Of a stretch of 64,000 nucleotides of DNA, positions 34,301 through 48,038 are shown piece after piece. The stretch is from Sphagnum compactum. Lineage: Eukaryota > Bryophyta > Sphagnopsida > Sphagnales. Within the stretch, counting starts at the first letter, position 1. Every line of letters begins with the position of its first letter. A program made the position numbers and the translations under genes. Below the pieces are notes generated by a model. It saw only the letters and a list, made by a program, of their open reading frames with translations. It had not been told where the DNA came from and searched no databases. The stretch is taken from positions 11,377,495-11,441,494 of the forward strand of contig OZ234502.1 in assembly GCA_965153455.1 (NCBI GenBank), read 5' to 3'.

Positions 34301-37300
34301 GGAGTGCTTTCAAGGTACATGCTCAGTGATGAAGTCTTCAGAGGTTTGAGGTGCTACTCATTGGTCTTTTAGCATTCTGGGATTCTCCTTGATAGATAGA
34401 TTTATTGCTTTTCAACCAAGACCAGTCATGCTGTATCCTGGATTTTACACAATTATGGGTTGATTACAGATTCCAGGTGTGACAGATAAGGGATCAAAGG
34501 CACATACTGTGAAGAAGGTTGCAGTGATAGGAGGGGGACTGATGGGCTCTGGCATTGCAACAGCCCTAATTCTCAGTGGAGTCAAGGTGTATTTGAAAGA
34601 AATCAATTCAGAGTTCCTGCAAGCTGGCATTCAACGAATTGAGGGTACTACACCAAGAACTTGCAGAAGGACTACTGACATGTGCCAATAACACTGTTGA
34701 AGAACCTGCATTATATCCAATGAGCTAGCTTTCAATGCTAGAATCTTCAGAATCCAGCTAAAACTAGGATTGCTGCACAGTTGTGTCTTTGAGTTTCTTA
34801 CATTTGATCCAACAATTTGGTTTGAAGCAAGCCATTGTCCTAAGTACCTCCTGCATGAGCAAGCCTATGGTTTAGATGGTCTTGGGATGAACTATTGGGT
34901 AGATTCTATACTCTACTGAGGGGCTTTTAAAGTCGACATCTTTTGGATACGTAAAATTGGTTCTCATGGATGTGGACTGAATGTTGACTTCCTTATCTCT
35001 GGGAGTGCAGTGTTTTTGACAGTTAACTGTGCGTACTTGTTTTGAACTCACAGAAAATTTGAAGAGCCGGGTGGCGAAGGGAGGAATGACTCAAGCAAAG
35101 CTGCAGAAAACTCTTGGCCTTGTGAAGGGTATTTTGGACTATGAGGATTGCAACGATGTTGACATAGTCATAGAGGTTTGCTCTCATGCTTATTCTTTTT
35201 TTACATCCTTTGGATTTCAGATACCTCATATCCTTGGAAGGGCCTATCTAGCCACTGTCATTCTTTGATGTTTTATGCATCATATGCTTATCAACTAAGT
35301 TCTCTTGTCTAGTTTGAAATCTTTTTCTTTCTGTGACTTGTTGATCAAATGTTCATCAATTTCATTCTCTTTTTCTTCTTCAAGGAGAAAATGTACTGCA
35401 TTCTTGTTGTCCTTTCTGTTTGATACCTGAGAGGAATTTGTGTACACAAGTAGGGAAGCTGACTGTTACATGGTGGTGCATGACAGGCAGCAGTTGAGGA
35501 CATTTCATTGAAGCAACGCATATTTGCAGACCTAGAGAAGTATTGCAAGCCCACATGCCTGCTGGCCTCAAATACCTCCACCATTGACATCAGAGTCATT
35601 GGGGCCAACACAAAGTCTCAAGACCGCATCATTGGGGCCCATTTCTTCAGGTGCATTATCCCAGAATTTTGTCAATTGTGGGACCTTTCAGGATGAATGC
35701 CATCCTATCTGGTGGACCATCCTCATATAATGTGAGGTGCTCAATCATTGATTTTTCAGGGGGTTCAGTCTTCATCTTGTTTGGTGTCTAGTGAGTGTAA
35801 GATCTTATTTCCAGTTTGATCAACACATTTCTCCATTCCTGTATGTATTGCTAGAATGTATTACTGAAAATCTGATGTCATGAATATTCGTTTGAGAAGA
35901 ATACCCACAATTCTTGAGGTGTTCTGGAACAGCCCTGCACATGTGATGCCATTGTTGGAAATAGTCCGGGCAGAGCAGACATCAAGTCAAGCAATCCAAG
36001 ATCTCATTGGGTTGGCTAAGGTCATCAGGAAGGTGCCTATTGTTGTGCAAAGTTGTGTTGGATTTGCTGTCAATCGCATATTCTTCCCATACTTCCAAGC
36101 AGCAGGACTATTAGTGGATCTCGGCCTTCATCCATACCACATTGATGCAGTCATCAAGGATTTTGGCATGCCCATGGGCCCTTTCAGGCAATTCTTGTGA
36201 AACCTTGTTAAATGTTTTTGGACACCTAGTGTGAAGATTCAGTGATTGACATTTTGTCAGGATTTTTGAGTCTTCTCCAACTGATGTTTGGCATCTTCTA
36301 GCTAAGAGAGTCACTGAAGCAATCGAAGACATGGAATTGAAGAGAAATGTGGAGTTCTTGGGTCTTCATAGCAGCAACAAGTTCCTGAGTTTTTTCATGT
36401 GTTATCAGGTTAGCAGATCTTTCAGGTATTCAGATTGCTTCAGCAACCAGCAAGATGTACAAGAAAGCCTACCCTGAACAAGTGTACCTATCAGCACTGA
36501 GTGACCTTCTTCTAAAAGATAATCGACTAGGTAAGTAGGTGGCTTTCCAATGAGACTACTGAATCTAGGATTCTGTTTTTGCCATCTCATGTCAGAATAA
36601 TTGTGGATATACTGAAAATTGAAACAAAAGCATGAAATTTTGGAGTTTTTGCAACTCTCTCTACCATCATGTTTTATTTGAGATCAGAACTCCAGATTAT
36701 GACTTACTAAGGAATTGGTCTGGTTGTCCAGTAAGATGTCAAAAATATTGCCTGTGAGAGATGCTAGACAGCAAGATATTCCAAACTCCATAAGGCTTGT
36801 TGCTTTAGCCTTGTGCTATTGACACATTTAGATAAAGAGATGATAAGCTAGTGAGCTTGGGCTAGCATGTTAGGAGTCACTGCAAATGTTGGATCTATGC
36901 AGGTGAGAAGACCCAGAAGGGGTACTACAATTACAAAGGCTCCCGGAAAGAGCAGCCTGCTCCAGAGCTAGAGGTCTACTTAGCAGAATCAAGAAGGATC
37001 GCGGGCTTTATCCCTGATGGAAAGGTAAACAAATAGATGTATTACGTGAATATGTCAACCTCGGCAGCTGGCCAGTATCATATGCTTATTGTTGTCTGAA
37101 ACCCTCCTTATGCCATGAATCGGCCATATGTGGCCAGGAGTATCATTCCAGCTCTGGCTAGCATCAGTGGTTTTTTTTAGTGGACCAGGAGCAGGATTTT
37201 CATGCACCAAAGATGGTCTGAAGCTGCTTATAAACCCTCTGCTGATTTTATCAGGCAATCACCTTGACGGATGAAGAGATAGTGGAAATGATTTTCTATC

Positions 37301-38113
37301 CTGTTGTCAATGAGGCATCTCGAGCACTGGAAGAAAATGTTGTTGTGCGCTCCTCAGACCTAGATATTGCCTCAGTCTTGGGAATGGGGTTCCCTGCTTA
37401 TAGGTACTGACACATTCCCATTTCTGGTTTTCTATAGTTGAAAATTCTGTTGCATGAAGACTAGAATAGTGAGCCATTCTTTCTTATCAATTGGTAAGGA
37501 GTAAACTGAACTTGTCGACATCTCCCAATTTTGTCCTGGAGTGTTCAAGGTGGATATGTGTAACATGTGACATGTTGGAAGTGATTTGTCCACAGGATGG
37601 AAAATGAAATGAGCTGAGCCTTCACAGATGCATAAGCTGTTTTTTGTGTGATATGGCTCTTGTTCAGGGGTGGGGTAGTTTTCTGGGGTGACTCTGTTGG
37701 ACAAGAGCACATCTACTCAAAGCTTAATCAGTGGTCCAGCCAGTATGGCCCCTTCTTCAAGCCTTCTGGTCCTCTGCAGAGAGCTGTTCATGGAAAATAC
37801 CAGCTGGTATGTGAAACTCAATTGCTGTATTACTTGTGTCCCTTCATCCATTTGAAAGGTGTTTTGTGTCTTATTAAGTCTTGCCCTTCATTCTTTCAAC
37901 TTGAAGCTTAAGGAAGTAGATTCATCTTCAGTCAGGCATGGCACAATCTCCCTGCTACTCCTTGATATCCTGTGTTTCCATTCATACTACTTTAGTCCTA
38001 TCATATGACCTTTTCCATTCACCAACATTTTCAAATTGTGCTCCTTGTTTGGGGCATTGGGGACATTGCAGGCACAGATTGTAGGGCAGAGCCGTGCAGG
38101 GTCACGGTTGTGA
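31323..38113 (+). CDS. MFP2-like: Peroxisomal beta-oxidation multifunctional protein (enoyl-CoA hydratase / 3-hydroxyacyl-CoA dehydrogenase)
   Basis: Eighteen exons: 31323-31425, 31875-31946, 32156-32215, 32360-32425, 32672-32739, 33106-33187, 33435-33490, 33645-33947, 34228-34314, 34470-34644, 35054-35175, 35487-35650, 35933-36187, 36409-36530, 36903-37024, 37255-37403, 37668-37806, 38072-38113. They join in phase to 728 residues, the usual size of plant MFPs. The hydratase half carries GGGLELAM and GLPELTLGIIPG, placing the two catalytic glutamates at 120 and 140. The dehydrogenase half has the NAD-binding GGGLMGSG (320-327) and the His450-Glu462 pair in AHFFSPAHVMPLLEIVR. The chain ends in Ser-Arg-Leu, a PTS1 peroxisome import signal. 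The enzyme hydrates 2-enoyl-CoA and oxidises the 3-hydroxy product. The AG|GC border after 36187 implies a GC-AG intron. Exon 1 could instead end at 31410 (five codons shorter, weaker donor); exon 4 is the least certain. The family call is firm; MFP2 versus AIM1 orthology is not settled. Confidence 0.96.
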
Positions 38114-40510
38114 GAATGTATGTTTTGATGACAACCTGTTTAAAGGTTGACAGGGTTAGTGCATCATGGATTAATTAAACTGCAAATCTGTTGTATCTTA
38201 AGAAATACTGCCTTACTGACCTATCACATCATGCAGCTTGTAAAAAGTGAATCAAAGTGTAAGGACAGAGGTGGAGGCTTGCAAAAGGATGATTATGGTC
38301 CCTGATTTGAATCTGACCTCCAGAGTTTCAAGTGTAATAAAAAGAGGGTTGGTAATGTTTGCTGTTGGAATGAGTACAAGAAAGCTGAGTGTGTCAATTT
38401 CTGTGGAATAGTCATAATGTAGATATGCATTCAACACTGATTCCGAGTCATTTTCAGTGTCATTACATGCTCTTGTCGTCATTGTTGATGCTTGTTTTTC
38501 AGACATTGTCCACTGTTGCTTTGGGGCGGCTGATGTTAAGACCAATAACATTAAATACAAAACAAGAATGATGAAATCTCTCTAGTACACACTGTGTAAT
38601 GCTTGCTGGATATGTGGAATCGGGAACTGATGGCAATTTCATACAGATGACATTTTCACAGGGGAGCACTTGGATATCACTTACTTATATATGCAAATTA
38701 GCATTGTCTTGCTACCATGCCAAGTGGATGCTAACTAATTGGTTCTTAAAAAGATTAAGTAAATTATCAGATTGAATTCCAATGTGTTGCCCAACACAGC
38801 AGTTTTTCTGGGGTGATATGATTGTCACTCTTGATGAAATATTATCCATCTAAAGCTACGTGTGTTATTATTTATAGTCATGTAGTTTGGTGCATTCAGT
38901 CTATGAGATTTAATAATCTCTTGTTTTTAAAAACATTTTATCTTTTTTTGTCATTTAAGATAAGTGATGTGATCTATTTGTTGTGCATTTATTGAAATTT
39001 AAAGTCACCTTGGAATGTGGAAACTTTTAGAATTCACTTGGGTGTGAAATGTAGCATGAAAGTATCATGTCATGGTGAGTGCTCGATTGAATGTATCCTA
39101 ATTTTGTCCACATATGGGAAGAGTTTCAATTTTGCAAAGGAACCTTTAAATTGTATCTACTGCTCAAAATAAATTGGGTGATGAGAATCCACTTATTACA
39201 TTAAAAAACGCACTATACAAGGGGAAAACTAGGGATTGTAATATCATAAAAAATGAAAGTATGTCTGAAATAAAAAAGTCATGTGCCACATGTAAACACT
39301 TTAGTATGTACAGAACAAAGTTGTTCATAATATTAAAAGTGAACCATGAGATCATGAATGTATTTTGGTGTGGTGTCCATTTTTCAAATGCAGCACAAAC
39401 ATACATGTTTTGAACATGAATGTTTATTCACAATAATAAGTCACACAACTAGTGAGGTATTGAGGCAATGCCGACATAGGTCAAGGTAAGACAAAAGATT
39501 CATGAAAACGTTTTGAATAAACTAAGTTTGATTTTGGTACCAAAGAATCCACAATCTTTGGATAAAGTAGTACCTCTAGTGCATTTTATTATGAATCCAT
39601 ATGTAGGTCTATAATGTGCTAAATTATGTTTAACAATGCATTGAATATGCAAATTGAGGATACCAAGAGTTTCAAAGGATGGAAAAATGGATCACCTTGC
39701 CAACAAAAAATTATGCAAACGTTCTTCTACATCACAAATTTGTAAATTAATAGAACATTGGTTTGAACCTTCAAATTGGAGATGATTTGGTGGCACTTCA
39801 AGCCAATCTAATAGTCAAATGACGCTAATATATTTAATTATAGGACACATTGAACATTTAAAACTACATTTATTCACCATTCATACAACAAATCAGTGGG
39901 GGGAGGGGGAAAGGGGGGTGACAACAAAAATAACCATGAAATATTCTTGCACCAACATATGTCCTTTTTATTGTTTTAACAATCAAAGGAACATTGGCCT
40001 TTGATGGTACTAAATTAAAGAAACTTTGCTTATGTTGCAATTAGACCTAATGTTAAGGTTCATGGTGTTAAATAGCCTAACATTTAAATAATATTGTTTC
40101 TTAAAAATCCTCCATGTTAATTAGCACTAACCTTTTTTTTTTAAAAAAATTGGCTATTCATTCACACTAATGTTAATTTAAACTTAAATTAAGGTTTCAA
40201 AAAGAAAAGTATATTACCTTTGTTGTGATGAATATGTATTATAATGATGAACGTTAGTAGTTAGTTGTGTTCCCTCTTGGTGTTCTCACTTTCAATGTTG
40301 TAAGCCAAAGTGTGTGTTTGTTTCCTTCATAGGAATGTGGGAACTAGTGTTGTCCTCTTCTTGGTTTCAAAATGAACTTTCGGTCTTAGTTTTAAGCTTT
40401 TTAAAAAAAATTGATGAGACCTTTGGTCTAGTCTTGAAACTAGTTTTTCAGAGTATTTGTTACCATCCAAACCAAGAAAGGTTTATGATCCAACACTTGT
40501 TAAAGTTTTA
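38114..40510. other. 3' flank of the MFP gene and intergenic DNA
   Basis: An AATAAA at 38336-38341 is a candidate poly(A) signal for the MFP transcript. Beyond about 38.6 kb the DNA becomes AT-rich with only short, unrecognised open frames. Confidence 0.5.
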
Positions 40511-40514
40511 ACTA

Positions 40515-41075
40515 GTCGATTATCAGAACTAAAAAAACTTCAGGAGAACCAATTAGTAGCACAAGACCTGGTAGCTTCTAACTAATGGAACCATTCAATT
40601 TGGTTTTCAAGATTGTCAAAGCACATTCCCCTAAACTTCAAAGGCGATAATTTGGACCCTACATAGTTCAATACTATCTGTTTGACAATGTAATGTTGTT
40701 AGTGATAATAAACAAATTTGACTTTAATCAAATACTTGTTAACATAAACAAATTGAAACCTTATTGGTTTGTGGAATATAGTACCCTTCAACCTATTTTG
40801 GCTAAACCCAATGACTTATTAACCAAAAAACTAGTTGAGACGAATAGATTTTGTAACATGTTCATTAAAGAATTGGTTGAAAAAGATACCAATGACTAGT
40901 TGGACAAGGAACCTATTGTACCTATTATCATGTAATTTGATGTTGTGGCAATTAACCTAATCACAAGTGTCGTTTTAGTAGAGTTATTTTGCCCTAAAGG
41001 CCCCGTTGCTTTCCAAGAGCCACCAACCTTAATGTTGTGGGTATAGTATAAAAAACCAACACAACTCTTTCTACA
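40515..41075 (+). mobile_element. Decayed Ty3-type retrotransposon polyprotein tail
   Basis: The first part reads RLSELKKLQENQLVAQDLV, the motif near the integrase C-terminal end of plant Ty3-type polyproteins. After a frameshift, another frame reads FGPYIVQYYL and then ILVNINKLKPYW, the typical NKLKPY signature. The tail then continues to a PKGPVAFQEPP segment near 41020. At least two in-frame stops and one frameshift break it. No reverse transcriptase, protease or flanking LTRs were recognised, so only the 3' coding end remains. Confidence 0.75.
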
Positions 41076-44000
41076 TCTCTTCATTTTTTTACTTTTCAGT
41101 TTATTATATTAGGTGTTGATCCGAAATGAATGAGAATGCAGCAGATCAATTAAGAAAGAGAGTTCGTGGGCAAGAGAAAAACTATAGAGACAATGAAAGG
41201 AGAGAAAAAAGAAATATAGAGAGCTTAAACAATGGATTCATAGATGGTATGTGTCCAAAACAAGGCTACATTTCCTACTAAGGTTATACATAACCTTAGT
41301 TATTTTACAATTAAATTTATCCATTCAATTCATCTTTTCCATGAAATTATATATTATTTAAGCAACCCAATATTTTTCATTTGAAATAATTTTCTAGGAG
41401 GATGCTTATTACAATGTTCAAACTGTGATTTAATACAAAGCGTGAATAAAATCAGAAAAATATTAAACTATTATTAAGAATGCCGATTGAAGAAAATAAC
41501 ATTTTTTATCAGTGTATTTTCATATGTTCATGTACATGAATTATTTTTCTTCCTTAGCTTCACATTCCTAAAAAATTCCTAAAAATTGTGTACCTCCTTA
41601 TCCTCCTAGTCTTTCACAATACTGAAATATAGACATGAACCCCTTTTAAAAGACTTATTGAGAAGAAAAAAAAAAAAATCTAGTTAAAAAAATGTCATAC
41701 TCATGGATTTCTAAAACTTTTGGTTAAAACATTTTCACAAAAAAATTTAAGCTAGTGCTGTTTAAAGTTACGTTCAATTCCATTTCCATTATAAACTAAA
41801 CAAAAAACATTGGTGTAATATTATTAGTTTGTTCAACTAGTGCACATAATTCAAAATAGAAATTAATATGTAATTTAAATTACATGCAACTAATCAAACA
41901 CAATAGATTGTTTTAAACATATGAACATGCCCATGTTTTTTAATATATTGTGTTACATATATACTTAGAGAACCTAACCTATAACTTGAACTTGCTTAAA
42001 TCTCAAAAGCTCTTAACATTGGTGGGAATGTACAACTCGTATGAACTCAGAATAATTGCACTATTTCCACAAGCTATAGGTTGTGAGTGAAAAGATGTGT
42101 TTTAGGATGAAGAAAAAATTGCAATTTATAGTAATCAATCTCATAGGCTACTGAAGTAGCCTAGAGCAATGAATTTTGTGTTCATGAATCAAGTTTTGGA
42201 ATGATTTAAAGAGTGCATGCGGGGTGGCTTGTGAATTGGAAAAGATGTTGGTGGGTGCCTATAACTTAGGAAGGGTCAATGTTTTGTAGGAAAATGCACA
42301 ACAAGGTCATGGAGCACTTCAAGGGATGGTCCAAGCTCAATGTGGGTCATTTGATCAAGAGTTGTCACATTAACAAATTCTCTGGTTATGATGCCATAAA
42401 ATTGAACTGGCATTTTAGTTGCAATTTCCTATTCATGAAGACATTGAATTGAAAGCAAGCAACTAGAGCAATGTAGAAGAACTAGGAGCATTTAAATGGT
42501 TTTATGCAACAACTTGTTTAACTTCATGACATTTAAGTTTGGTTGTAATTAACTTTAAGTTTAAACATTGATTGGCAAAAAAATAGGTGTAAACAAAAAG
42601 CAAGAAGATAGTGACAAAAAGAGGGAAGATGAGAGTGGAAAGAAACATGGAGGCAAATAAGGAGGAGAACAAGAAGAAAACCTAAAGGAACAAGGAAAAT
42701 ATATTCAATTTACTTAACATTGGCTTAAATCCCCCTTTCCAAGTTGCTACCTAACATTAGGTTTTTATTCCAAGATTTATGGTTTTTTTAATATTAAGTT
42801 AACATTTAAAATTTTAACATTAAACTAACACCTACTTATCATCAACCTAACATTGTGTGCCATATAGGATTAGATATAAGATTTGATATTAGTTAATTTT
42901 ATTGGTTTAAATGTAATAAAATACTTGTTTCTCTTAACATTGACTTAGTACTCACTTAATATTTGTGACTATAACATTATATCATAAATTAATCTAGGTC
43001 TCATTTAGACATATATTGATGTCACAATATCTATAGTTCAAACATGTGGAGATCAAACCTTAAAAAATGTCAAACACATCGTAGATTTTCAAGACTAGAC
43101 ATTGGGACAATAGGTACAAAGACAAAGAGTGAATTGATGTGCATGCATTTGAAGTTGATGAGGCATGGAGAATGGAAACCTGGCACTTTCACAAAGCCAT
43201 GAAAGAGTTAGTCACATTTTATAAGTTACATCGCAATATGTGTTGGAAAAGCAAATTAACATATTAGAATGTCTTGAAATGTAATGACCAAAAAAAAAAT
43301 TCAATTTTGACATCATGGAAGCTTTAAGGAAAACCAGGGTGAGTTTGGAGGTATCCAATTATCTTATGCCTACTTAGGATGTAGGTTAGAATTCCAATAT
43401 ACAAATGTTTTGAATGGAAGTTGTATTAGGAGTTTTGATTACTTTAATTTGTGAGTATTTCATGAAAATAAAAATAAAAAGAGGCCAGTAAGTTGTGAGT
43501 ATGTTGGGTACCTAGGACAAAGTGCAATTGCTCTTCTTGAAAGCTTAGCACCTAGGTGAAGTTGGAGACTGGAGTTGGTATGTTTAGGGAACAGATTTCA
43601 CAGAAACAGTCAAGATGATAACACTGTTGCAAACTTCAAGAAGTTTAATGAAGACTAAAAATAATATGTGTGTTCATGATAATGGTTGTTGAATTGATGT
43701 TGGTGGTGTTTGAATAGATATCAAATTGTATTATGTTGAAGGTAGGAATCAATTAGGCTAAAAATAAAAATATAATGAAGGTTTGTGTCCATGGTTGTTC
43801 AAGTTGATGTGCTAGTGTTGATCTTATTTGAATGGAGTAGGAAGTTATCTGGTTGTATGAGGTGGTATTTGGTGAACAAATTGAAAGAGGTGATTTGATA
43901 TGAAGTAAAGAAAGAAGGAAAAACACCCCCATAACGGAAAATCCAATTTAACAAAGGAAGGAGTTAACCTGCCAACGCCAGGTTAATGATAGCTTAGGTC

Positions 44001-44860
44001 TTAGGATGTAGGGTTTTACTACCGTTTTTCAAGTCTCATAAAATTGATTGATAAGTAAACTTTCTGATAGTGAAATATAGCATTTATGATCCCAAAAAAT
44101 CCCTTCTAGGATAAGTTGATCATGTACATCACCCCCTCAAATAATCTCATTGCTAGTCCCTAAAATGAATGAAGTTTTTAGACGCATTTAAGTGAGGCCC
44201 TGTCTAAGAGCACCACTAAACTCCCCTGACAGGAATTACTTACTGTAGCCAAACACCAAATAAATTAATTTTCATTTCTATTGGATCTCACATCAAATGT
44301 GTTCCTTGTTGGTTCTTTTGAGAATTTGTACATTAATCCTCAAAATAACACCAATAATTACCTTAGCACCAAAAATCTATTGTTCTTAAAAAGTGGATTT
44401 CATAGGGGATGAGTTTTAGTAGCTATACAGGTCCTAATAGACCTTTAAAATGGGCTGACATTCCTTGAGCCTTATCCAGTTGCCCAATGACCACACCTTC
44501 TTTGTCCCATTTGGTTGCCCATGTGAAATTTCATTCATGTACATATCCATTTTCCAACAATTCATTCTGCATTTGATTTACATGCACGCATCCTTTCATT
44601 TTGTGCACATGGACACTGATGCTTTCAGTACACGCACACACCCTTTGCAAAATCCCCATTGCAAGTTGACAGTGTGCTTTTTTCCCCTTGGTGGGATTTG
44701 AACTTTGAGCCCTGGACTAGCCCTTTCTCTGTTTTCTGCATCAACTTCATCTTTCAAGGCAATGAAACATTTGTTGTTGCACATTTTGAAAAACAATTTG
44801 TCTCCACCAACACAAACCTATAATAATTTGTACCAAATGCTTTCCAGACATTTGTGGAGT
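41076..44860. other. AT-rich intergenic DNA, no gene recognised
   Basis: A short frame from 41129 (MNENAADQLRKRVRGQEKN) is open for about 40 codons without context. The rest has frequent stops in all frames. Confidence 0.5.
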
Positions 44861-45290
44861 CAGCAAGGTGGTAGAACAGGCTAAGATTAGACTGTTTCTG
44901 GTCGCCGCCTCCTGGCGAGGGCCCAGGAAACAAAAGGACCAAGAAAAGGTCAGCTCTACAGAATATATGTCCGTACTTATGGAACGCCTTGAGCCTGGTA
45001 GGGCAAGACACCATTCCCTGAGGTGGTAACAGGTTTCACCAAGGTCTGTTCCAGCGAGGGTAACCAGTTTTCCTCACCGCTGATCCATGTGATTACAGTG
45101 TTTTCGTGCAGCTTGATTCGATGGAACTGGCAGAACCTGAAGTGGAACCAGCAGATGATCATCTGTCGACCACCTTTCCCACTTACAAAACAAAAGCAAC
45201 TTGCACCATCTCCTCACATTACTTGCTTCGTGCTACTGGTGATGGATTTAGGTCCTAGGTTTTGTGTTTTTTCATCTTAGGGCTCCCCAT
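44861..45290. other. GC-richer island, possible exon or repeat
   Basis: Composition rises clearly above the flanks. A plus frame at about 45084-45255 reads VQLDSMELAEPEVEPADD and stays open for some 57 codons, but has no certain splice borders or family. A minus frame covers 44754-45014. Neither is assigned. Confidence 0.25.
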
Positions 45291-47330
45291 TGTGTGTTCT
45301 GCACTTTTGGGTGTGATCTTTTGTTTGGACTTCAATCCTTTCTTTTTTCTTCTCTTGTGCCCTTGCAGGGTGTTTTTCCTTTATTTATTTATAAAACAAC
45401 TGGATAACTGAATATAAGACACTCAAAACAAGTTACTCTGATTTTTTTAAAGGTACAAGTCTTGGACTACAGTTCCTTGTTGGCTACTAGAAAACAAAGA
45501 AAAAAGAAAAAGCCATTTATCACACCAAAGTATTGAGCCCTACTGCCTCTTATATCAAGTTCAATTGAGCAGCAATATCTTAGTTAAAATATTTAAAATG
45601 TTCTATGAAGTTTTACAAACCTGAACTCATAGTTCTCAAAGCCTTTAGATATCTTTGATTTTTTTAACATAGTAATTAAAAAATCCATAGAATTTTGTTG
45701 GAACACATTTTGTCTTTTGACTCAAGTAAATTTATGCATAGTAAGTACTATATCCCAATCATGGCTGTTATGAAAATAAAACTAGAAATCACAAACATAG
45801 TAAAAATTGTGATATAAAATAAATTGCTTGATGTCCAAATCAGTCCAACTCTATGTCATTTCAACATAAACGATATACCTATGTTAGATAGGTTGCACTC
45901 AATTTCATTGGTAATATTGGAATGTAATGTTTTGAACTTTTTGATTTTTATACTATGATTTTTGTAGTGGTTTCTATAGGAGCAATTGATGTTTTATTTT
46001 AATTTGTACTTATGATTTTTAAAATTAAAAAAAACACAAGGTGCCTAATAATTATTATTTTTTCATCATTTACTTTCGACAGTAAGAATAATAATATTGT
46101 ACAAATAGGCACTACACTAAATAATGAAGCTAGTGTGCTTGAGAATTTCTTTCAGATTTTTGGGGCATGACACCAAGGTATTTTTCAAAAAAATCAGCAA
46201 TCTCAAAAATAATTGATTAGTGCCAAACAAGTCTAGGTACTACAGAATTTACCAAACTACATCATTACATAAGTTACTCTCTCCTTTACCCACAGAACAA
46301 ACAAAATTGATGATTTGGGCAAATCTGTTGATAAGCCCTCCCTCAGGCTCTCTCCCACAAAGGACCCACTCTGCGTAGGTGAGTAGGTGCCTTTTTCTTT
46401 GGGCAATCCTTTACCCACAACCGGATTGAATTTTAGCCAATTTCATGGTAGGCAGAGCTTCCACTTGTTTGCTGCTGATTCGATCACCAACCCCGAAGGA
46501 CGCGGGATGCTGGGAAAGTCTGGCTGGTGCTTACCCATTGGCCTCACAATCTGGCTGGTGGCCGTTGTTCTTCCCACTGTGATCCATAGCCACAAAACTG
46601 ATTTGGGGATGCGGCCCCCACAGAGGTTTAAGTAGTAACAACAACGAACAAATGGACGTGTATTTTGCACCGAGTCTACGACAAGGTACGTAACCTATGG
46701 AGCGTAACAAAAGAATAGCTTGCTTTGTACCTCATTGGATTTGATGACTCGACTTGATCAGATTCATTCACTCATAAGGATTGATAAAATTGTCATTATC
46801 ATTGGGGGATTGGGATAAAGTTATTTAGTTGCTTCTCCTAGTAACAGCTGCCCTTTTTCTCGATTAGCTCCGTGTTGTGCGCTGAGCTACTGTTGTCCTC
46901 CTGCCTCCTCCTCCTCCTCCTCTTTTTGTCACAAACCCAACACTTGTATTTTATTTTATTTTCCCGTCCTTGTGGGCTGGGGTTAACATCTTGTTTAGTT
47001 TTATACTTATTATGATCACTAGATTGCTTACAAGTTAGATTATGGAGACCTCTAGAGAGATTAATATTGGACCCATTGCATAAAGGAGAGGGGGGGGGGG
47101 GGGGGGGGTGATAGACTTCCAAAGATTGAATGCAAGCCATTCAATTTTCAAAAGGAAATTTCTTTCTTTCTTCCTTCCTTCCTTCCACAAGATTTATGGT
47201 GAAGAGACTTCAGACTTTCTTCTTCTTCAGAATCACGTGAAAATTCCTGCCAATACTGGTGGTGTAGGTAGTATGAAGTGACTGACAGGTTTTTGTCATT
47301 GCAATCTGCTAGTATGTGGGAGCTTAGACC
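45291..47330. other. Intergenic DNA with homopolymer and microsatellite tracts
   Basis: Holds a 19-G run at 47090-47108, a CTC-repeat near 46905-46921 and CTTT/CTTC repeats at 47158-47187. The open frame 46387-46635 includes a hydrophobic stretch (IGLTIWLVAVVLPTVI) but has no other support. Confidence 0.45.
47090..47108 (+). repeat. Run of 19 G
   Basis: An uninterrupted guanine tract, prone to G-quadruplex formation and length error in sequencing. It lies about 930 bp upstream of the B-box start codon. Confidence 0.95.
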
Positions 47331-48038
47331 TTTCCATGTCATGCTTTTTGGTTGTCGGAGTTAGCTTTATCGGTAGTAGTAGTCTGCAGAGAGCGAAACC
47401 CAATCGCATGAAAGAGGCATTTTGGGGTCATTGGAGAACTTTGGGCTCCGACAGGGCATCGTCAGTGATCGAGGGTTTGAGTCCCGAGACCACAACTGAA
47501 ATGCGGGTTGTTCTAGATTCAGAAACGGAAAGAACATGAGTTGCTTGTAATAATAGTGAGCAAGAGCAAGGAAGGAGAGGCGTGAGTTTTGTTGTATAAG
47601 AACAAGATTAAAGCCTCAAAAGTGTGGTGGGAGAGTGTAGGTGCTTGGGCCTAGGAGCCCGTTGGGGGAAGAACAAGATTGGGCATCACGGGGTTGGTTT
47701 CCCCTCCTCTGTTATATGACTGGGAAGGAGCTGTGCCCATTTCCTACAAGAAAACAATAGCTTTCCTGGTCATGGTCTTTAGAAAGTGTCCACATTCAAC
47801 AAGGTAACAAATGCTTTATAGAGTGAGGAGGAGACACACACAGTCAAGCCTTTGGACATACAGGGTGACATTCTCCTTGTTGTCCGTGTCATGTGAGTGT
47901 TCTGTGGCGTGAAATTCTAGATGCAGTTTTTTTTCTTCCTAGTGCCAGATAATGCAAGACATAGGGGATTGAAATTGAAAGAGCTTTTCCAAGGGAGCAA
48001 ATCACGGTGTTTAACTAGCCTGGAGCCTAGATAGAGAC
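47331..48038 (+). promoter_or_regulatory. 5' region of the B-box gene
   Basis: Moderately GC-rich sequence leads to the ATG at 48039. A 67-codon plus frame at 47336-47539 could be an upstream ORF if transcription starts that far out. No clear TATA box or start site was picked. Confidence 0.35.

Noticed and set aside
46387-46635. Possible small membrane protein
   Set aside because: One hydrophobic stretch only; no start context, conservation cue or second feature.
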